A DNA stretch of 64,000 nucleotides from Rikenellaceae bacterium (GTDB taxonomy: Bacteria > Bacteroidota > Bacteroidia > Bacteroidales > Rikenellaceae), in assembly GCA_017935625.1 (NCBI GenBank), contig JAGBHC010000040.1:49187-113186 (forward strand), in the 5' to 3' direction. The notes beneath the pieces are model-generated. The model searched no databases, was not told where the DNA came from, and was given only the letters and a program-made list of their open reading frames with translations. This document shows, in pieces, positions 9,154 to 17,389 of the stretch (positions are counted from its first letter, which is position 1; each line of letters opens with the position of its first letter). Position numbers and translations under genes: made by a program.

Positions 9154-9224
9154 AAAGGCGCGGCGTGTAACCAATCCGTTCGACTTGTTATGGCAGTAAC
9201 GTGTCCTTCGAGTGCCGCGCCTTT
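9154..9224 (-). terminator. Stem-loop with T-rich tail after the transporter gene
   Basis: Arms AAAGGCGCGGC (9154-9164) and GCCGCGCCTTT (9214-9224) pair perfectly over 11 bp, enclosing a loop of about 49 nt with its own small hairpin. On the minus strand the stem is followed by a T-rich run (TTTTTCTTTTT). It lies between the transporter stop and the start of the 121 aa gene, so it would stop or attenuate transcription into that gene. Confidence 0.6.
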
Positions 9225-9233
9225 CGGGTATTA

Positions 9234-10916
9234 TTATGCGAATAGAATGATGAGCAGTTGTGCGGCCACCACGCGCAGGAACATAGCCAGCGGGTAGACC
9301 GTGGCGTAGCCCACCGAGGGTGCGTCGGAGGCGGTCTGTTCCGAGGCGAAAGCCAGTGCGGGCGGGTTGGTCGATGCGCCGGCCAGTACGCCGGTCAGGG
9401 TGTGGTAGCCGATTTTGTAGCGGAACCTGCCGACCAGGCCGGCCGCGAAGAGCGGAATGACGGTTATCAGGGCTCCGTAGGCAATCCACACGTAGCCTCC
9501 CGAGAGCAGGGTGGGAACGAAATCGGCTCCGGCCCCCAGGCCCACGCCGGCCAGGAAGAACGAGATTCCTATTTCCCGCAGCATGAGGTTGGCGCTCATG
9601 GTGGTGTAGGTGACGAGTTTGCAGTGGGGTCCGAAACGGCCGATGAGGATGGCCACGATGAGCGGGCCGCCGGCCAGACCCAGCTTGACGGGCTGGGGAA
9701 TTCCCGGAATCCGGAAGCTGAGGCTGCCGAGCACCACGCCCAGCGCGATGCCCAGAAACAGGGGGATGAGGTTGGGGTGGTCGAGTCTTTTGAGCGAGTT
9801 GCCGAAGAGCCGTTCGGCATGGGCGACCGAGAGTTCGTGTCCCACGACCGTCACCTTGTCGCCCAGCTGGAGCTGCAGGTCGGCGGCGGCCACCAGGTCG
9901 ATTCCGGCCCGGTTCACCCGGGTGATGGTCACTCCGCAGAGGGAGCGGACGCGCAGTTCGGCCAGCCGTTTGCCGTTGAGTTCGGGGCGGGTGATGAGGA
10001 TGCGGCGCGAAATCATCTTGGACGCCGCCGCCTGCCAGTCGGTCTGCACCTCGTGGCCGATGAGGGTCGCCACGGCCTCCGCGTCTTTGGGGGCGGTGAC
10101 CACCAGCATGCGGTCGCCGCAGTGGAGCGCGGTGGAGGCGTCGGCCAGTTCCGGCTCTCCGCCGGGGCGGCGGATGCGGGAGACCACGAAGTCGCGCAGC
10201 AGCAGGTGCCGCAGGTCGGCGACGGTTTTTCCCTCAATGGCCTCGTTGGCCACTTCGATGGAGAGGGCGCGGGTGGTCGGCTCTTTCTGAGACTCGCTTC
10301 CCGAGCTGGCGCTCTCCTCCTCCCGGCGGCTGTCGATGCGCAGCAGAAGACGCAGGGCGATGAAGGTCAGTATGGCGCCGATGACTCCCAGCGGATAGGC
10401 GACGGCATAGCCGCTGGCGATGTCCGGGGCGTTGGCTCCGGCATGCAGGTCGCCGTAGGCCTGCTGCGCCGCGCCCAGTCCGGGGGTGTTGGTGACGGCG
10501 CCCGACATGATGCCCGTCATGGTGGTGATGGGCAGTCCGGTGATGTGGTAGAGCGCCACGGTGGTCGCCACGCCGAGCAGGATGACCAGTGCGGCCAGTT
10601 TGTTGAGCGTGACGCCGCCTTCGCGGAACGAGGCGAAAAGGCCCGGTCCGACCTGCAATCCGATGGAGTAGACGAAGAGAATGAGTCCCAGCTCCCTGAG
10701 GAACTGGAGCAGGTGTTTGTTCACCTCGAGGCCGAGGTGGCCGAAAAGGATGCCCACGAACAGAATGCCGGTGACACCCAGCGAGATGCCGGCTATTCTG
10801 ACTTTTCCCAGTGCGATGCCCAGGGTGATGGTCAATGCCAGAATCAGGACCGAATGGGCGACTCCGCCGCCCCACAGCGACGGGGAACCCCACAGGAGCG
10901 TTTCGAGTAAATCCAT
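9234..10916 (-). CDS. AspT/YidE/YbjL-family transporter with two TrkA-C domains
   Basis: A 560-residue inner-membrane protein of the aspartate-alanine exchanger (AAEx) type family. It has five or six helices in residues 1-190, two cytosolic TrkA-C-like regulatory domains at about 205-295 and 305-385 (the second with RRILITRPELNGKRL), then a second block of helices. The duplicated family signature is visible twice: GIMSGAVTNTPGLGAAQQ in the first half and GVLAGASTNPPALAFA in the second. The substrate is unknown. The key context is the cobalamin riboswitch just upstream on the same strand, which makes this the first gene of a B12-responsive transcript. A paralogue lies at 15620-17287 without such a switch. 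Confidence 0.92.
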   Translation of the reverse strand: MDLLETLLWGSPSLWGGGVAHSVLILALTITLGIALGKVRIAGISLGVTGILFVGILFGHLGLEVNKHLLQFLRELGLILFVYSIGLQVGPGLFASFREGGVTLNKLAALVILLGVATTVALYHITGLPITTMTGIMSGAVTNTPGLGAAQQAYGDLHAGANAPDIASGYAVAYPLGVIGAILTFIALRLLLRIDSRREEESASSGSESQKEPTTRALSIEVANEAIEGKTVADLRHLLLRDFVVSRIRRPGGEPELADASTALHCGDRMLVVTAPKDAEAVATLIGHEVQTDWQAAASKMISRRILITRPELNGKRLAELRVRSLCGVTITRVNRAGIDLVAAADLQLQLGDKVTVVGHELSVAHAERLFGNSLKRLDHPNLIPLFLGIALGVVLGSLSFRIPGIPQPVKLGLAGGPLIVAILIGRFGPHCKLVTYTTMSANLMLREIGISFFLAGVGLGAGADFVPTLLSGGYVWIAYGALITVIPLFAAGLVGRFRYKIGYHTLTGVLAGASTNPPALAFASEQTASDAPSVGYATVYPLAMFLRVVAAQLLIILFA

Positions 10917-11079
10917 GACGAATACTCTTGTTTTGTGCCGATATGCGCAACATGCGGCAGACCTGCCGCGGAGATTCGCGGCACGATTCCCCCGACAGCA
11001 GTCGCAGGCCGGAATGTTAAACCATTGTAATTTGCCGATATCGAGTGCCTAATCCCACGAGCGCATCCGACGTCGAATC

Positions 11080-11252
11080 GACCTGGCAGGTCTCCTGACT
11101 GACTTCTGTTCCGAAGCCTTCCCGACCGCGAACTGCGGGTCAGTGGCGTAGAAATTCGGAATATCGCGAAGTTTCACAGTAGCGGGACTGTCCGGGATTT
11201 TCACCCGGTTCCCTTTTAATCTTGCCTCCCGGTGGGGAGGTGAAGAACCAAA
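11080..11252 (-). ncRNA. Cobalamin (B12) riboswitch
   Basis: The minus-strand leader contains the conserved cobalamin-aptamer features in order: AAAAGGGAACCGGGTGAAA, then ATCCCGGACAGTCCCGC, CTACTGTGA, GCCACTG, and the B12 box AGTCAGGAGACCTGCC near the 3' end. All elements are correctly spaced, so this call is strong. A TATCTTCG box (11267-11260) places the transcription start near 11253, just before the aptamer. About 160 nt separate the aptamer from the transporter ATG at 10916. That stretch holds a small hairpin (TGCCGCG/CGCGGCA near 10963-10983) but no T-run, so control may act on translation. The regulated gene is the AspT-type transporter. Confidence 0.95.
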
Positions 11253-11342
11253 TCTGCCGCGAAGATAGGAATTTGCGGCGACTCTTCCAAACGAAGAGTC
11301 GGAAAAAAGCGCTCTTCGCGGCCGGGTTCGTGCCGGAATCGC

Positions 11343-11350
11343 TATCTTTG
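11343..11350 (+). promoter_or_regulatory. -7 promoter box (TATCTTTG) for the GNAT gene
   Basis: An exact TAnnTTTG match 29 nt before the ATG at 11379, divergent from the riboswitch transcript. It argues against an upstream TTG start at 11370. Confidence 0.5.
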
Positions 11351-11378
11351 CGGCGAGGAAAAAACAGACTTGCGGCTT

Positions 11379-11870
11379 ATGGGAAAGGAAGATGGAGTCA
11401 TATTGCGGGTGGTTTCGCCGACCGGGGCGGAGCGCGAGGAGCTGGTGTGCCTGTGGGAGGCTTCGGTACGCAGTTCGCACCGCTTTTTGCGGGAGGAGGA
11501 CATCGGTTTTTTCCGGCCGCTGGTCCGGGACAGCTACCTTCCGGCCGTGGAGCTCTACGTGCTGAAGGAGGGGCAGGGGCGTTCGGTGGCTTTTCTCGGT
11601 CTGGACGGGGAGATGATAGAGATGCTCTTCGTGCACCCGGCCTGGCAGGGGCGGGGATACGGCACCCGGCTGGTCGATTTCGCGGTGCGGGAGAGGGGAT
11701 GCCGCCGGGTCGATGTGAACGAGCAGAACCCGCGGGCCCTGCGGTTTTATCTCGGCCGGGGATTCCGTGCGGCGGGACGCGATGCGACGGATGCCGCGGG
11801 CAAGCCGTTCCCCATCCTGCATCTCCGGCTGCCGGACGAGCCGCAGAAGCCGCAGAAGCCGCAGAAATAG
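11379..11870 (+). CDS. GNAT-family N-acetyltransferase
   Basis: A 163-residue acetyl-CoA-dependent acetyltransferase. The GNAT core is visible as a beta-strand with EMIEMLFVHPAWQGRGYGTRL (the acetyl-CoA-binding QGRGYG loop), followed by VDVNEQNPRALRFYLGRGF, typical of the YjaB/YhbS-like branch. The start ATG at 11379 gives MGKEDGV. The C-terminus ends in a tandem EPQKPQKPQK tail encoded by a 9-nt repeat, which looks like slippage and is probably not functional. The acceptor substrate is unknown. It is a single-gene unit, followed at once by a stem-loop terminator. Confidence 0.9.
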   Translation: MGKEDGVILRVVSPTGAEREELVCLWEASVRSSHRFLREEDIGFFRPLVRDSYLPAVELYVLKEGQGRSVAFLGLDGEMIEMLFVHPAWQGRGYGTRLVDFAVRERGCRRVDVNEQNPRALRFYLGRGFRAAGRDATDAAGKPFPILHLRLPDEPQKPQKPQK

Positions 11871-11896
11871 CAGGGCGCCCTTTACGGGGCGCCCTG
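11871..11896 (+). terminator. Terminator hairpin after the GNAT gene
   Basis: CAGGGCGCCC and GGGCGCCCTG form a perfect 10-bp stem around a 6-nt loop immediately after the GNAT stop codon. The T-tract is poor, so termination strength is uncertain. Confidence 0.65.
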
Positions 11897-11967
11897 CTGT
11901 CGTATCTTGTCGGGCGAATGTCTCGCCGGGACGGTTTTCCGGTGGGGGAGCGAACCGGGGGCTCGCT

Positions 11968-13632
11968 TTAGGGCCGCCCGGGGAGCGCGGATTCGGCGCG
12001 CGACGCCCCGGCCTCCGTGCGGACGGTCTCGATGGCTTTCTTGACGGTGTTGTCGATGACGTAGATGTTGGCGTAGAATCCCGCATCTTCGAGCACCGTG
12101 TTGCGGCCGATGTAGGCCCTGAGCTGGGCGGTGAGCAGTTCGCGCGAGCGCTCTATCTGCCGGCGGTCGGGCGCCACCCCTTTGCGGGCGGCATAGGCCG
12201 TGAAATCCTCCAGCAGGCGGGTGTCGCTGTCGAGCAGCTTTTTGAGGTCGTCGGTGGTCTTCACGGCATCGAGCGCCTTGCGGTGCCGGTCGGCGTATTC
12301 GATGGTGTAGCGGTAGAGGATGTTGCGGTTGGTCACATCCAGATAGTAGCGGGTGACGTCGGCCGTGTCCATGGGCATGAAGATGTCGGGCATGATGCCT
12401 CCGCCGCCGTAGACCAGACGGCCTCCGAGGGTGGTGTAGCGCAGGCTGTCGGCGAAGCGGATGCTGTCGGCCGAGAAGAATTCGTTGTGCGTGTAGCGGT
12501 CGAAGATGTCTTCGTAGTATTTGTCCGTTCCCTGGTCGTAGGGTTTCTGGATGCAGCGTCCGGCCGGGGTGTAGTAGCGGGCCACGGTGAGCCGCAGGGC
12601 CGAGCCGTCGTTGTAGGGGAGCTGGTTCTGCACCAGACCCTTGCCGAACGAGCGGCGTCCGATGATGGTGCCGCGGTCGTTGTCCTGGATGGCTCCGGCG
12701 AGAATCTCGCTCGACGAGGCGCTCTCTTCGTTGATGAGCACCGCCACGGCCACGTCCTGCAGCAGGCCGCTGCCGTCGCTGTATTCGCGCATCTGCCGGC
12801 GGAACTTGTCCTCGGTGTAGACGATGAGCCGTCCCTGGGGCAGGAACTCCTGGGCGATGAGAATGGCCTGGTCGAGGAATCCGCCCGTATTGCCTCTCAG
12901 GTCGAGCACCACGCCCCGCATTCCCTGCCGGCGCAGGGCGGCGAGGGCCGACGTGAGCTCCTTGTGCGAATTTTTGGAGAATGCCGAGAGTTTGACGAAC
13001 GCCACGCCGGGTTCAATCATGAAGGCGGCGTCGAGGCTCTTGATGGGTATGGCGTCGCGGGTGACGGTCACGGTCAGCAGGCTGTCCACTCCCTGGCGCT
13101 GCAGTCCGAGTTCGACGGTGGTGCCGCGTTTGCCGCGCATGCGCTTCATGACGCTCTGCTGCGAGAGCTTGCGCCCGGCGATGAGCGTGTCGCCCACCGT
13201 GACGATGCGGTCGCCGGCCCTTACGCCCGCCTTGTCGCTGGGGCCGAAGGGCACCACGTTGAGCACGATGACGGTGTCGGTGGCCATGTTGAAGACCACG
13301 CCGATGCCGTCGAACTCACCGTCGAGGGTTTCGTTGGCGGCCGCCATCTCCGATGCGGGGATATAGACCGAGTGGGGGTCGAGCTCCTTGGTGATGAGGG
13401 GGATGGTCTTTTCGTAAATCGAATCGAGGCTGACCGAATCGACGTAGAGGTTCTCGACCAGCGAGAGGGTGTAGGTGAGCTTGTTGTCGGGGTTCACCAG
13501 CGAGCGTGCGAGCGTGCGGAGCTGTTTGTCCGCGCTGTTGCGTCCAATCATGTGGCCGGCGAGCAGACCGGCCACTGCGCTCACTGCTGCGACGAGCGGC
13601 AGTATGATGATTCTTAAGCTGTTTTTTTTCAT
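11968..13632 (-). CDS. S41-family C-terminal processing peptidase (Ctp)
   Basis: A 554-residue carboxy-terminal processing serine protease with an N-terminal signal anchor (about residues 7-29), so it acts in the periplasm. It has a PDZ domain at about 100-190 (FDGIGVVF... and AGVRAGDRI), then the tail-specific protease core. That core contains VVLDLRGNTGG (about 241-251), the serine motif NEESASSSEI (301-310, nucleophile probably Ser306), and the catalytic Lys331 in SFGKG. The C-terminal 150 residues form a helical extension usual in Bacteroidota members. It is expected to trim or degrade envelope proteins from their C-termini. Next on the minus strand is a DUF3078 outer-membrane protein gene 78 nt upstream, possibly co-transcribed. 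Confidence 0.94.
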   Translation of the reverse strand: MKKNSLRIIILPLVAAVSAVAGLLAGHMIGRNSADKQLRTLARSLVNPDNKLTYTLSLVENLYVDSVSLDSIYEKTIPLITKELDPHSVYIPASEMAAANETLDGEFDGIGVVFNMATDTVIVLNVVPFGPSDKAGVRAGDRIVTVGDTLIAGRKLSQQSVMKRMRGKRGTTVELGLQRQGVDSLLTVTVTRDAIPIKSLDAAFMIEPGVAFVKLSAFSKNSHKELTSALAALRRQGMRGVVLDLRGNTGGFLDQAILIAQEFLPQGRLIVYTEDKFRRQMREYSDGSGLLQDVAVAVLINEESASSSEILAGAIQDNDRGTIIGRRSFGKGLVQNQLPYNDGSALRLTVARYYTPAGRCIQKPYDQGTDKYYEDIFDRYTHNEFFSADSIRFADSLRYTTLGGRLVYGGGGIMPDIFMPMDTADVTRYYLDVTNRNILYRYTIEYADRHRKALDAVKTTDDLKKLLDSDTRLLEDFTAYAARKGVAPDRRQIERSRELLTAQLRAYIGRNTVLEDAGFYANIYVIDNTVKKAIETVRTEAGASRAESALPGRP

Positions 13633-13710
13633 AGACCGAAATCGTTTGGTCCCCTGCTCTGCGGACCGAGGTCCGTCGCAGGGCTCTTGCCGGGGCGTAG
13701 AGCCGGGGCG

Positions 13711-14766
13711 CTATTTGTTTTTGAACGTGTACGAAAGGCCGACGCTCAGCGAATACTTGGCCTGCAGTTTGGCCCGCGTGTCACCGGCGAGAATGTCCTC
13801 CTTGTCGTAGTAGAGCTGGATGTAGAAGGTCGTGGAGAGCAGTTTGGTCGCCTTGATGTCGAACGTGTTCTCCCAGCGCACGGTGGGGACGTTGGTCCAG
13901 CCGCAGAAGGAGAAGAGGTTGGTCTGGTAGCGGAACGTGTCGCGTTTGCCGAAGGTCTTGTCGTATTTGACCTGCACCGACGAACCGAGCTCCCACTTGG
14001 AGTGTTTGTGCCGCAGGATGAGGTTTCCGGCGTCGTCGAAGCGGTCTGCGGGCACGCCGCCCAGTCCGGCCCGGGCCAGACTCTCGTCCATCACCACAAT
14101 CGCGCTTCCCGAAATTGGCGAGAGGGTGACGTTGAGCGGCTGTTTGGGGTGTTTGTAGTCGAGACCCAGCGAAAGGTCGATGTAGCCCGGCGCGAAGAAA
14201 TTGGTCTTCTTGGTCTTGTCGGTCCGCGACTTGTAGCCCGTGGTGAACTGGCTGCGGACATTGACCAGCGCGGAGTAGGACCAGTTCTTGTGCATGATGT
14301 AGAGGTTCTGTACCTTCACCACCCACTCGTCTTCGTTCTTGAAAAGTTTGGCGTCCTTCGAGCCGTCGGTCTCCACGGGGATGATGTTGAATCCGTAGCG
14401 GGCCGAGAGCTTGTAGTCGAGCGTGTAGCCGCCCTTCTTGAATTTGTGGGCGAACGACATTTCGGCTCTCGAGGCGAAGGTGTTGTCGCCGCCGGCGCTC
14501 CAGTTCTCGTACTGGGTCTGCGAGGCGTGCAGCGAGGCCTTGAACTCGATGGTGTTCCGTTCCTTTATCAGGGCCCGGCGGTCGGCCTTGTAGCGGGCCA
14601 GCGAGAAGTAGTCGTTCTCCATGCGGGTCTGCTTGATGGAGTCGGCTATCGTCGAGGGTCTGTCTTTGGGTTTGGCTACCTTCGACATCGAAAACTGTGC
14701 CGAAACGTTGCCCGTACAGAGCAGCATCAGCACCGGTAAGAGTATAAGAATCGGACGTTTCATCAT
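13711..14766 (-). CDS. DUF3078 outer-membrane protein
   Basis: A 351-residue exported protein with a signal peptide (MMKRPILILLPVLMLLCTG...) cleaved near SAQ. The mature part is rich in alternating beta-strands and ends in an aromatic strand (SLSVGLSYTFKNK), as expected of an outer-membrane beta-barrel. The segment QYENWSAGGDNTFASRAEM is characteristic of the DUF3078 family of Bacteroidota. Two consecutive ATGs (14766 and 14763) are possible starts. A longer frame to 14844 is rejected because it contains the promoter box at 14801-14808. The function of the family is unknown. The downstream neighbour is the Ctp protease. Confidence 0.85.
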   Translation of the reverse strand: MMKRPILILLPVLMLLCTGNVSAQFSMSKVAKPKDRPSTIADSIKQTRMENDYFSLARYKADRRALIKERNTIEFKASLHASQTQYENWSAGGDNTFASRAEMSFAHKFKKGGYTLDYKLSARYGFNIIPVETDGSKDAKLFKNEDEWVVKVQNLYIMHKNWSYSALVNVRSQFTTGYKSRTDKTKKTNFFAPGYIDLSLGLDYKHPKQPLNVTLSPISGSAIVVMDESLARAGLGGVPADRFDDAGNLILRHKHSKWELGSSVQVKYDKTFGKRDTFRYQTNLFSFCGWTNVPTVRWENTFDIKATKLLSTTFYIQLYYDKEDILAGDTRAKLQAKYSLSVGLSYTFKNK

Positions 14767-14800
14767 CGGAAGACAATAATATTTTCGTACATGTACAGCA

Positions 14801-14808
14801 CAAAGATA
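14801..14808 (-). promoter_or_regulatory. -7 promoter box (TATCTTTG) for the DUF3078 gene
   Basis: An exact TAnnTTTG match on the minus strand, about 35 nt before the start codon. A possible TTTG lies 23 nt further upstream, slightly wider than usual. Confidence 0.5.
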
Positions 14809-14947
14809 CGAAAAAGAATGCATCGACTTCACAAATTGCCCCAAAGAACGGTCATAATATTCGATTCGCCCCGTACAAGAGAAAATATTACCTATTCGAT
14901 TAGGTTATTCCACAAAAATTACCTTTCTTGCGGAAAAATGATGCTTT

Positions 14948-15490
14948 ATGGAATATACCGAGACTGTTCCAATCGTCGCACAGAGCCGTGAGGAGTATCG
15001 TGAAAAGCTGATTTCTCTTTTTCTGAAAGAAAAACACGGCTCCCTGCATGAAGTCACCTACTACTATTACTACGTCGATACACTGGAAGACGGGAATCGA
15101 ATCTACCTCAAACGTCCGACACAGCTAAACAAAGGGGTCGATTTCGAGGTAAGAGTTTCCGGAGTCAATTTTCGTTACGGCAAATATGGGAATATCATCT
15201 CGACAGGAAACCGCCCAAGTCACAACGACATTTTCGAAGACCTTTGTCTAAAGAGAGATGAAGATATCCGGAAATTCGAAATCCTCATCAAACTGATAAC
15301 AAAAATATACGATTGCAGAGACATATCACCGGAGGAGTACCAAAACTGCCGATTCCAGAGAGGATTATCCACGGAACTCATACTGAAGGTCCTCAAATGG
15401 CTATTCATCGAACAAGACATAACATACTGGAATAGAAGCGGAAGAGAAATGCTATACTCCGGAATTGCCGCACTGTCGAAAACCGAATGA
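14948..15490 (+). CDS. Orphan hypothetical protein, AT-rich
   Basis: A 180-residue soluble protein without signal peptide or recognised domain. It has a run of tyrosines (VTYYYYYVD, about residues 36-44) and a C-terminal helical region. It is visibly lower in GC than both flanks and uses A/T-ending codons freely, which suggests acquisition from elsewhere. The upstream 180 nt are also AT-rich and contain a partial palindrome, TTACCTA-TTCGAT-style, at 14888-14906 that could be an operator. The gene is monocistronic and ends at a perfect 19-bp hairpin. Proteins of this kind often accompany mobile or defence genes, but no partner is present here, so no function is claimed. Confidence 0.75.
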   Translation: MEYTETVPIVAQSREEYREKLISLFLKEKHGSLHEVTYYYYYVDTLEDGNRIYLKRPTQLNKGVDFEVRVSGVNFRYGKYGNIISTGNRPSHNDIFEDLCLKRDEDIRKFEILIKLITKIYDCRDISPEEYQNCRFQRGLSTELILKVLKWLFIEQDITYWNRSGREMLYSGIAALSKTE

Positions 15491-15509
15491 CAACATCTTC
15501 ACCAAAGGA

Positions 15510-15556
15510 CCGCAGCCAGGAAGGCCGGCATTTGATACCGGCCTTCCTGGCTGCGG
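15510..15556. terminator. Perfect 19-bp stem-loop between convergent genes
   Basis: Arms 15510-15528 and 15538-15556 are exact reverse complements around a 9-nt loop. The element lies between the plus-strand orphan and the minus-strand transporter stop, so it probably ends both transcripts, although no long T-run follows on either strand. Confidence 0.7.
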
Positions 15557-15619
15557 CTATTCTGCATTTACCGCATCTTATTCTTCCTCAAACGGTTTGT
15601 CGGAATCTTCCGTCTACGC

Positions 15620-17287
15620 CTACAAAGCGAACAGGATAAACACCTGCGCGGTGAGCACCCGCAGGAACATCACCACCGGATAGACCGTCGCATAGCTCAC
15701 CGCAGGCATGTCGTTGCCGGCCGTGGCGTTGGCATAGGCGAGCGCAGGAGGGTCGGTGGTGCTGCCCGCGATGAGTCCCATCAGCGTGTAGTAGTTGGTC
15801 TTGTAGACCAGCCGGGCGAAAGCCCCCACCAGCAGAATGGGCACCACGGTGATGACGAATCCGTAGCCAATCCAGGCATAGCCTCCGTTATTGACGATGG
15901 TATCGACGAATCCCTGTCCCGCACCCAGGCCCACGGCGGCCAAAAAGAGCGCAATGCCCACCTCGCGCAACATCAGGTTGGCACTCATGGTGGTGTAGGT
16001 GACCAGCTTGAAGTGCGGACCGAACCGGCTGATGAGCAGCGCCACGACCAGCGGACCGCCCGCCAGGCCCAGCTTCACCGGCTGGGGAATGCCCGGGAAC
16101 ATGAACGGGATGGAACCCAGCTGCACGCCGAGCAGGATGCCCACGAAAATGGAGATGAGGTTGGGCTCGTTGAGCCGGCGCAGGGAGTTGCCGAGCAGGT
16201 CGGCCACCGCCGCTATCGCCTTCTCCGACCCCACCACCATCACGCGGTCGCCCATCTGCAGCTCCATTCCCTGATAAGGGATGAGGTCCACTCCGGCGCG
16301 GTTCACGCGGGTGATGTTGATGCCGTATTTGGTTCGCAGACGCAGGTCGCTGAACTTCTTTCCGTTGATTTCGGGCTTGGTGATGAGGATGCGCCGCGAG
16401 ACCAGTTCGGAGTCGGACTTGCCCCACTGCTCCTCGTCCATCTCCACCTTCCGGCCGAAGAAGGTCACTATCGCCTCCTCGTCGTCCTCGGAACAGATGA
16501 CCAGCAGGCGGTCGCCCTCGTAGAGCAGGCTGTCGGCATTGGCCACCTCCACGCGTCCGCTGTCGCGCATGATGCGGGAGATGACGAACGTGCGGTTAAT
16601 CAACCGCTTGACATGGATGACGGAACGTCCGCTCATGTTGGCGTTGGTGAAGAGCACCGCGATTTTCTCCGCGAAGTGATGCTCGCTCTTCAGCTCCTCC
16701 AGCGCCTTGTTCTCCTGGTCGAAACGGATGCGGAACAGATAGCGGATGGCAATCATCGCCAGGATGATGCCCACCACGCCCAGCGGATAGGCCACCGCAT
16801 AGCCGAGCGCCACGGTGGGGTCGTTGCTCCCCGTGGCATCGGCATAGGCCTGCTGGGCGGCTCCCAGACCGGGCGTGTTGGTCACCGCCCCCGAGAGAAT
16901 GCCCACCATCGTGGGGATGGGGATTCCCGTCGTCGCATGCAACGCATAGGCGACCCCCACGCCGAGGAAAACGATGGCCGAAGCCAGCCCCACCAGCCGC
17001 ATGCCCCCCTGCTTGAAGGAGGAGAAGAAACCGGGACCGACCTGCAAGCCTATCGAATAGACGAAAAGAATCAGACCGAACTCCTTGACGAAATGAAGCG
17101 TCCCCGCATCGAGCACCATGCCGAAATGGCTGAGCAGAATGCCCACGAAGAGAATCCACGTAATGCCGAACGAAATGCCGGCAATCCGGATGCGTCCCAA
17201 CAGAATGCCCAGCGCGACGGTCGCGGCGAGTATGAAAACCGAGTGAGCCACTCCGCTGCCGAAAAACAAATTACCTAACCAATCCAT
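15620..17287 (-). CDS. AspT/YidE/YbjL-family transporter with two TrkA-C domains (paralogue)
   Basis: A 555-residue inner-membrane transporter, clearly homologous over its whole length to the one at 9234-10916. It shares GIRIAGISFGITWILFVGI near the N-terminus, GILSGAVTNTPGLGAAQQAY, and the second TrkA-C domain with RRILITKPEINGKKFSDLR. It has helices at about 1-190 and 385-555 and cytosolic regulatory domains between. Unlike its paralogue it has no riboswitch: it starts 102 nt after the fabG stop codon, behind a terminator. Dicarboxylate or amino-acid exchange is known for AspT itself; the substrate here is unknown. Confidence 0.92.
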   Translation of the reverse strand: MDWLGNLFFGSGVAHSVFILAATVALGILLGRIRIAGISFGITWILFVGILLSHFGMVLDAGTLHFVKEFGLILFVYSIGLQVGPGFFSSFKQGGMRLVGLASAIVFLGVGVAYALHATTGIPIPTMVGILSGAVTNTPGLGAAQQAYADATGSNDPTVALGYAVAYPLGVVGIILAMIAIRYLFRIRFDQENKALEELKSEHHFAEKIAVLFTNANMSGRSVIHVKRLINRTFVISRIMRDSGRVEVANADSLLYEGDRLLVICSEDDEEAIVTFFGRKVEMDEEQWGKSDSELVSRRILITKPEINGKKFSDLRLRTKYGINITRVNRAGVDLIPYQGMELQMGDRVMVVGSEKAIAAVADLLGNSLRRLNEPNLISIFVGILLGVQLGSIPFMFPGIPQPVKLGLAGGPLVVALLISRFGPHFKLVTYTTMSANLMLREVGIALFLAAVGLGAGQGFVDTIVNNGGYAWIGYGFVITVVPILLVGAFARLVYKTNYYTLMGLIAGSTTDPPALAYANATAGNDMPAVSYATVYPVVMFLRVLTAQVFILFAL

Positions 17288-17312
17288 ATTCTATCTTAAC
17301 CTCTCCTTTACC

Positions 17313-17362
17313 AAAAAAACCGGAGAGGGTGCCCGGCGAAATCCGTCGGGTCCCTCTCTGGT
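17313..17362 (-). terminator. Intrinsic terminator of fabG
   Basis: A long imperfect stem of about 18 bp (CCGGAGAGGGTGCCCGGCG against CGTCGGGTCCCTCTCTGG) is followed on the minus strand by seven Ts. This is a classical intrinsic terminator placed after the fabG stop codon. Confidence 0.8.
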
Positions 17363-17389
17363 ATCGTGTTCGTCGCCCCGGGGCGACCC

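Noticed and set aside
9258..10910. Plus-strand open frame of 550 codons over the transporter gene
   Set aside because: Antisense shadow; Gly/Gln/Asp-rich with no recognisable product, while the minus strand encodes a clear transporter.
11222..11971. Plus-strand 249-codon frame over the GNAT gene
   Set aside because: It starts inside the riboswitch antisense and is in a different frame from the clear GNAT protein.
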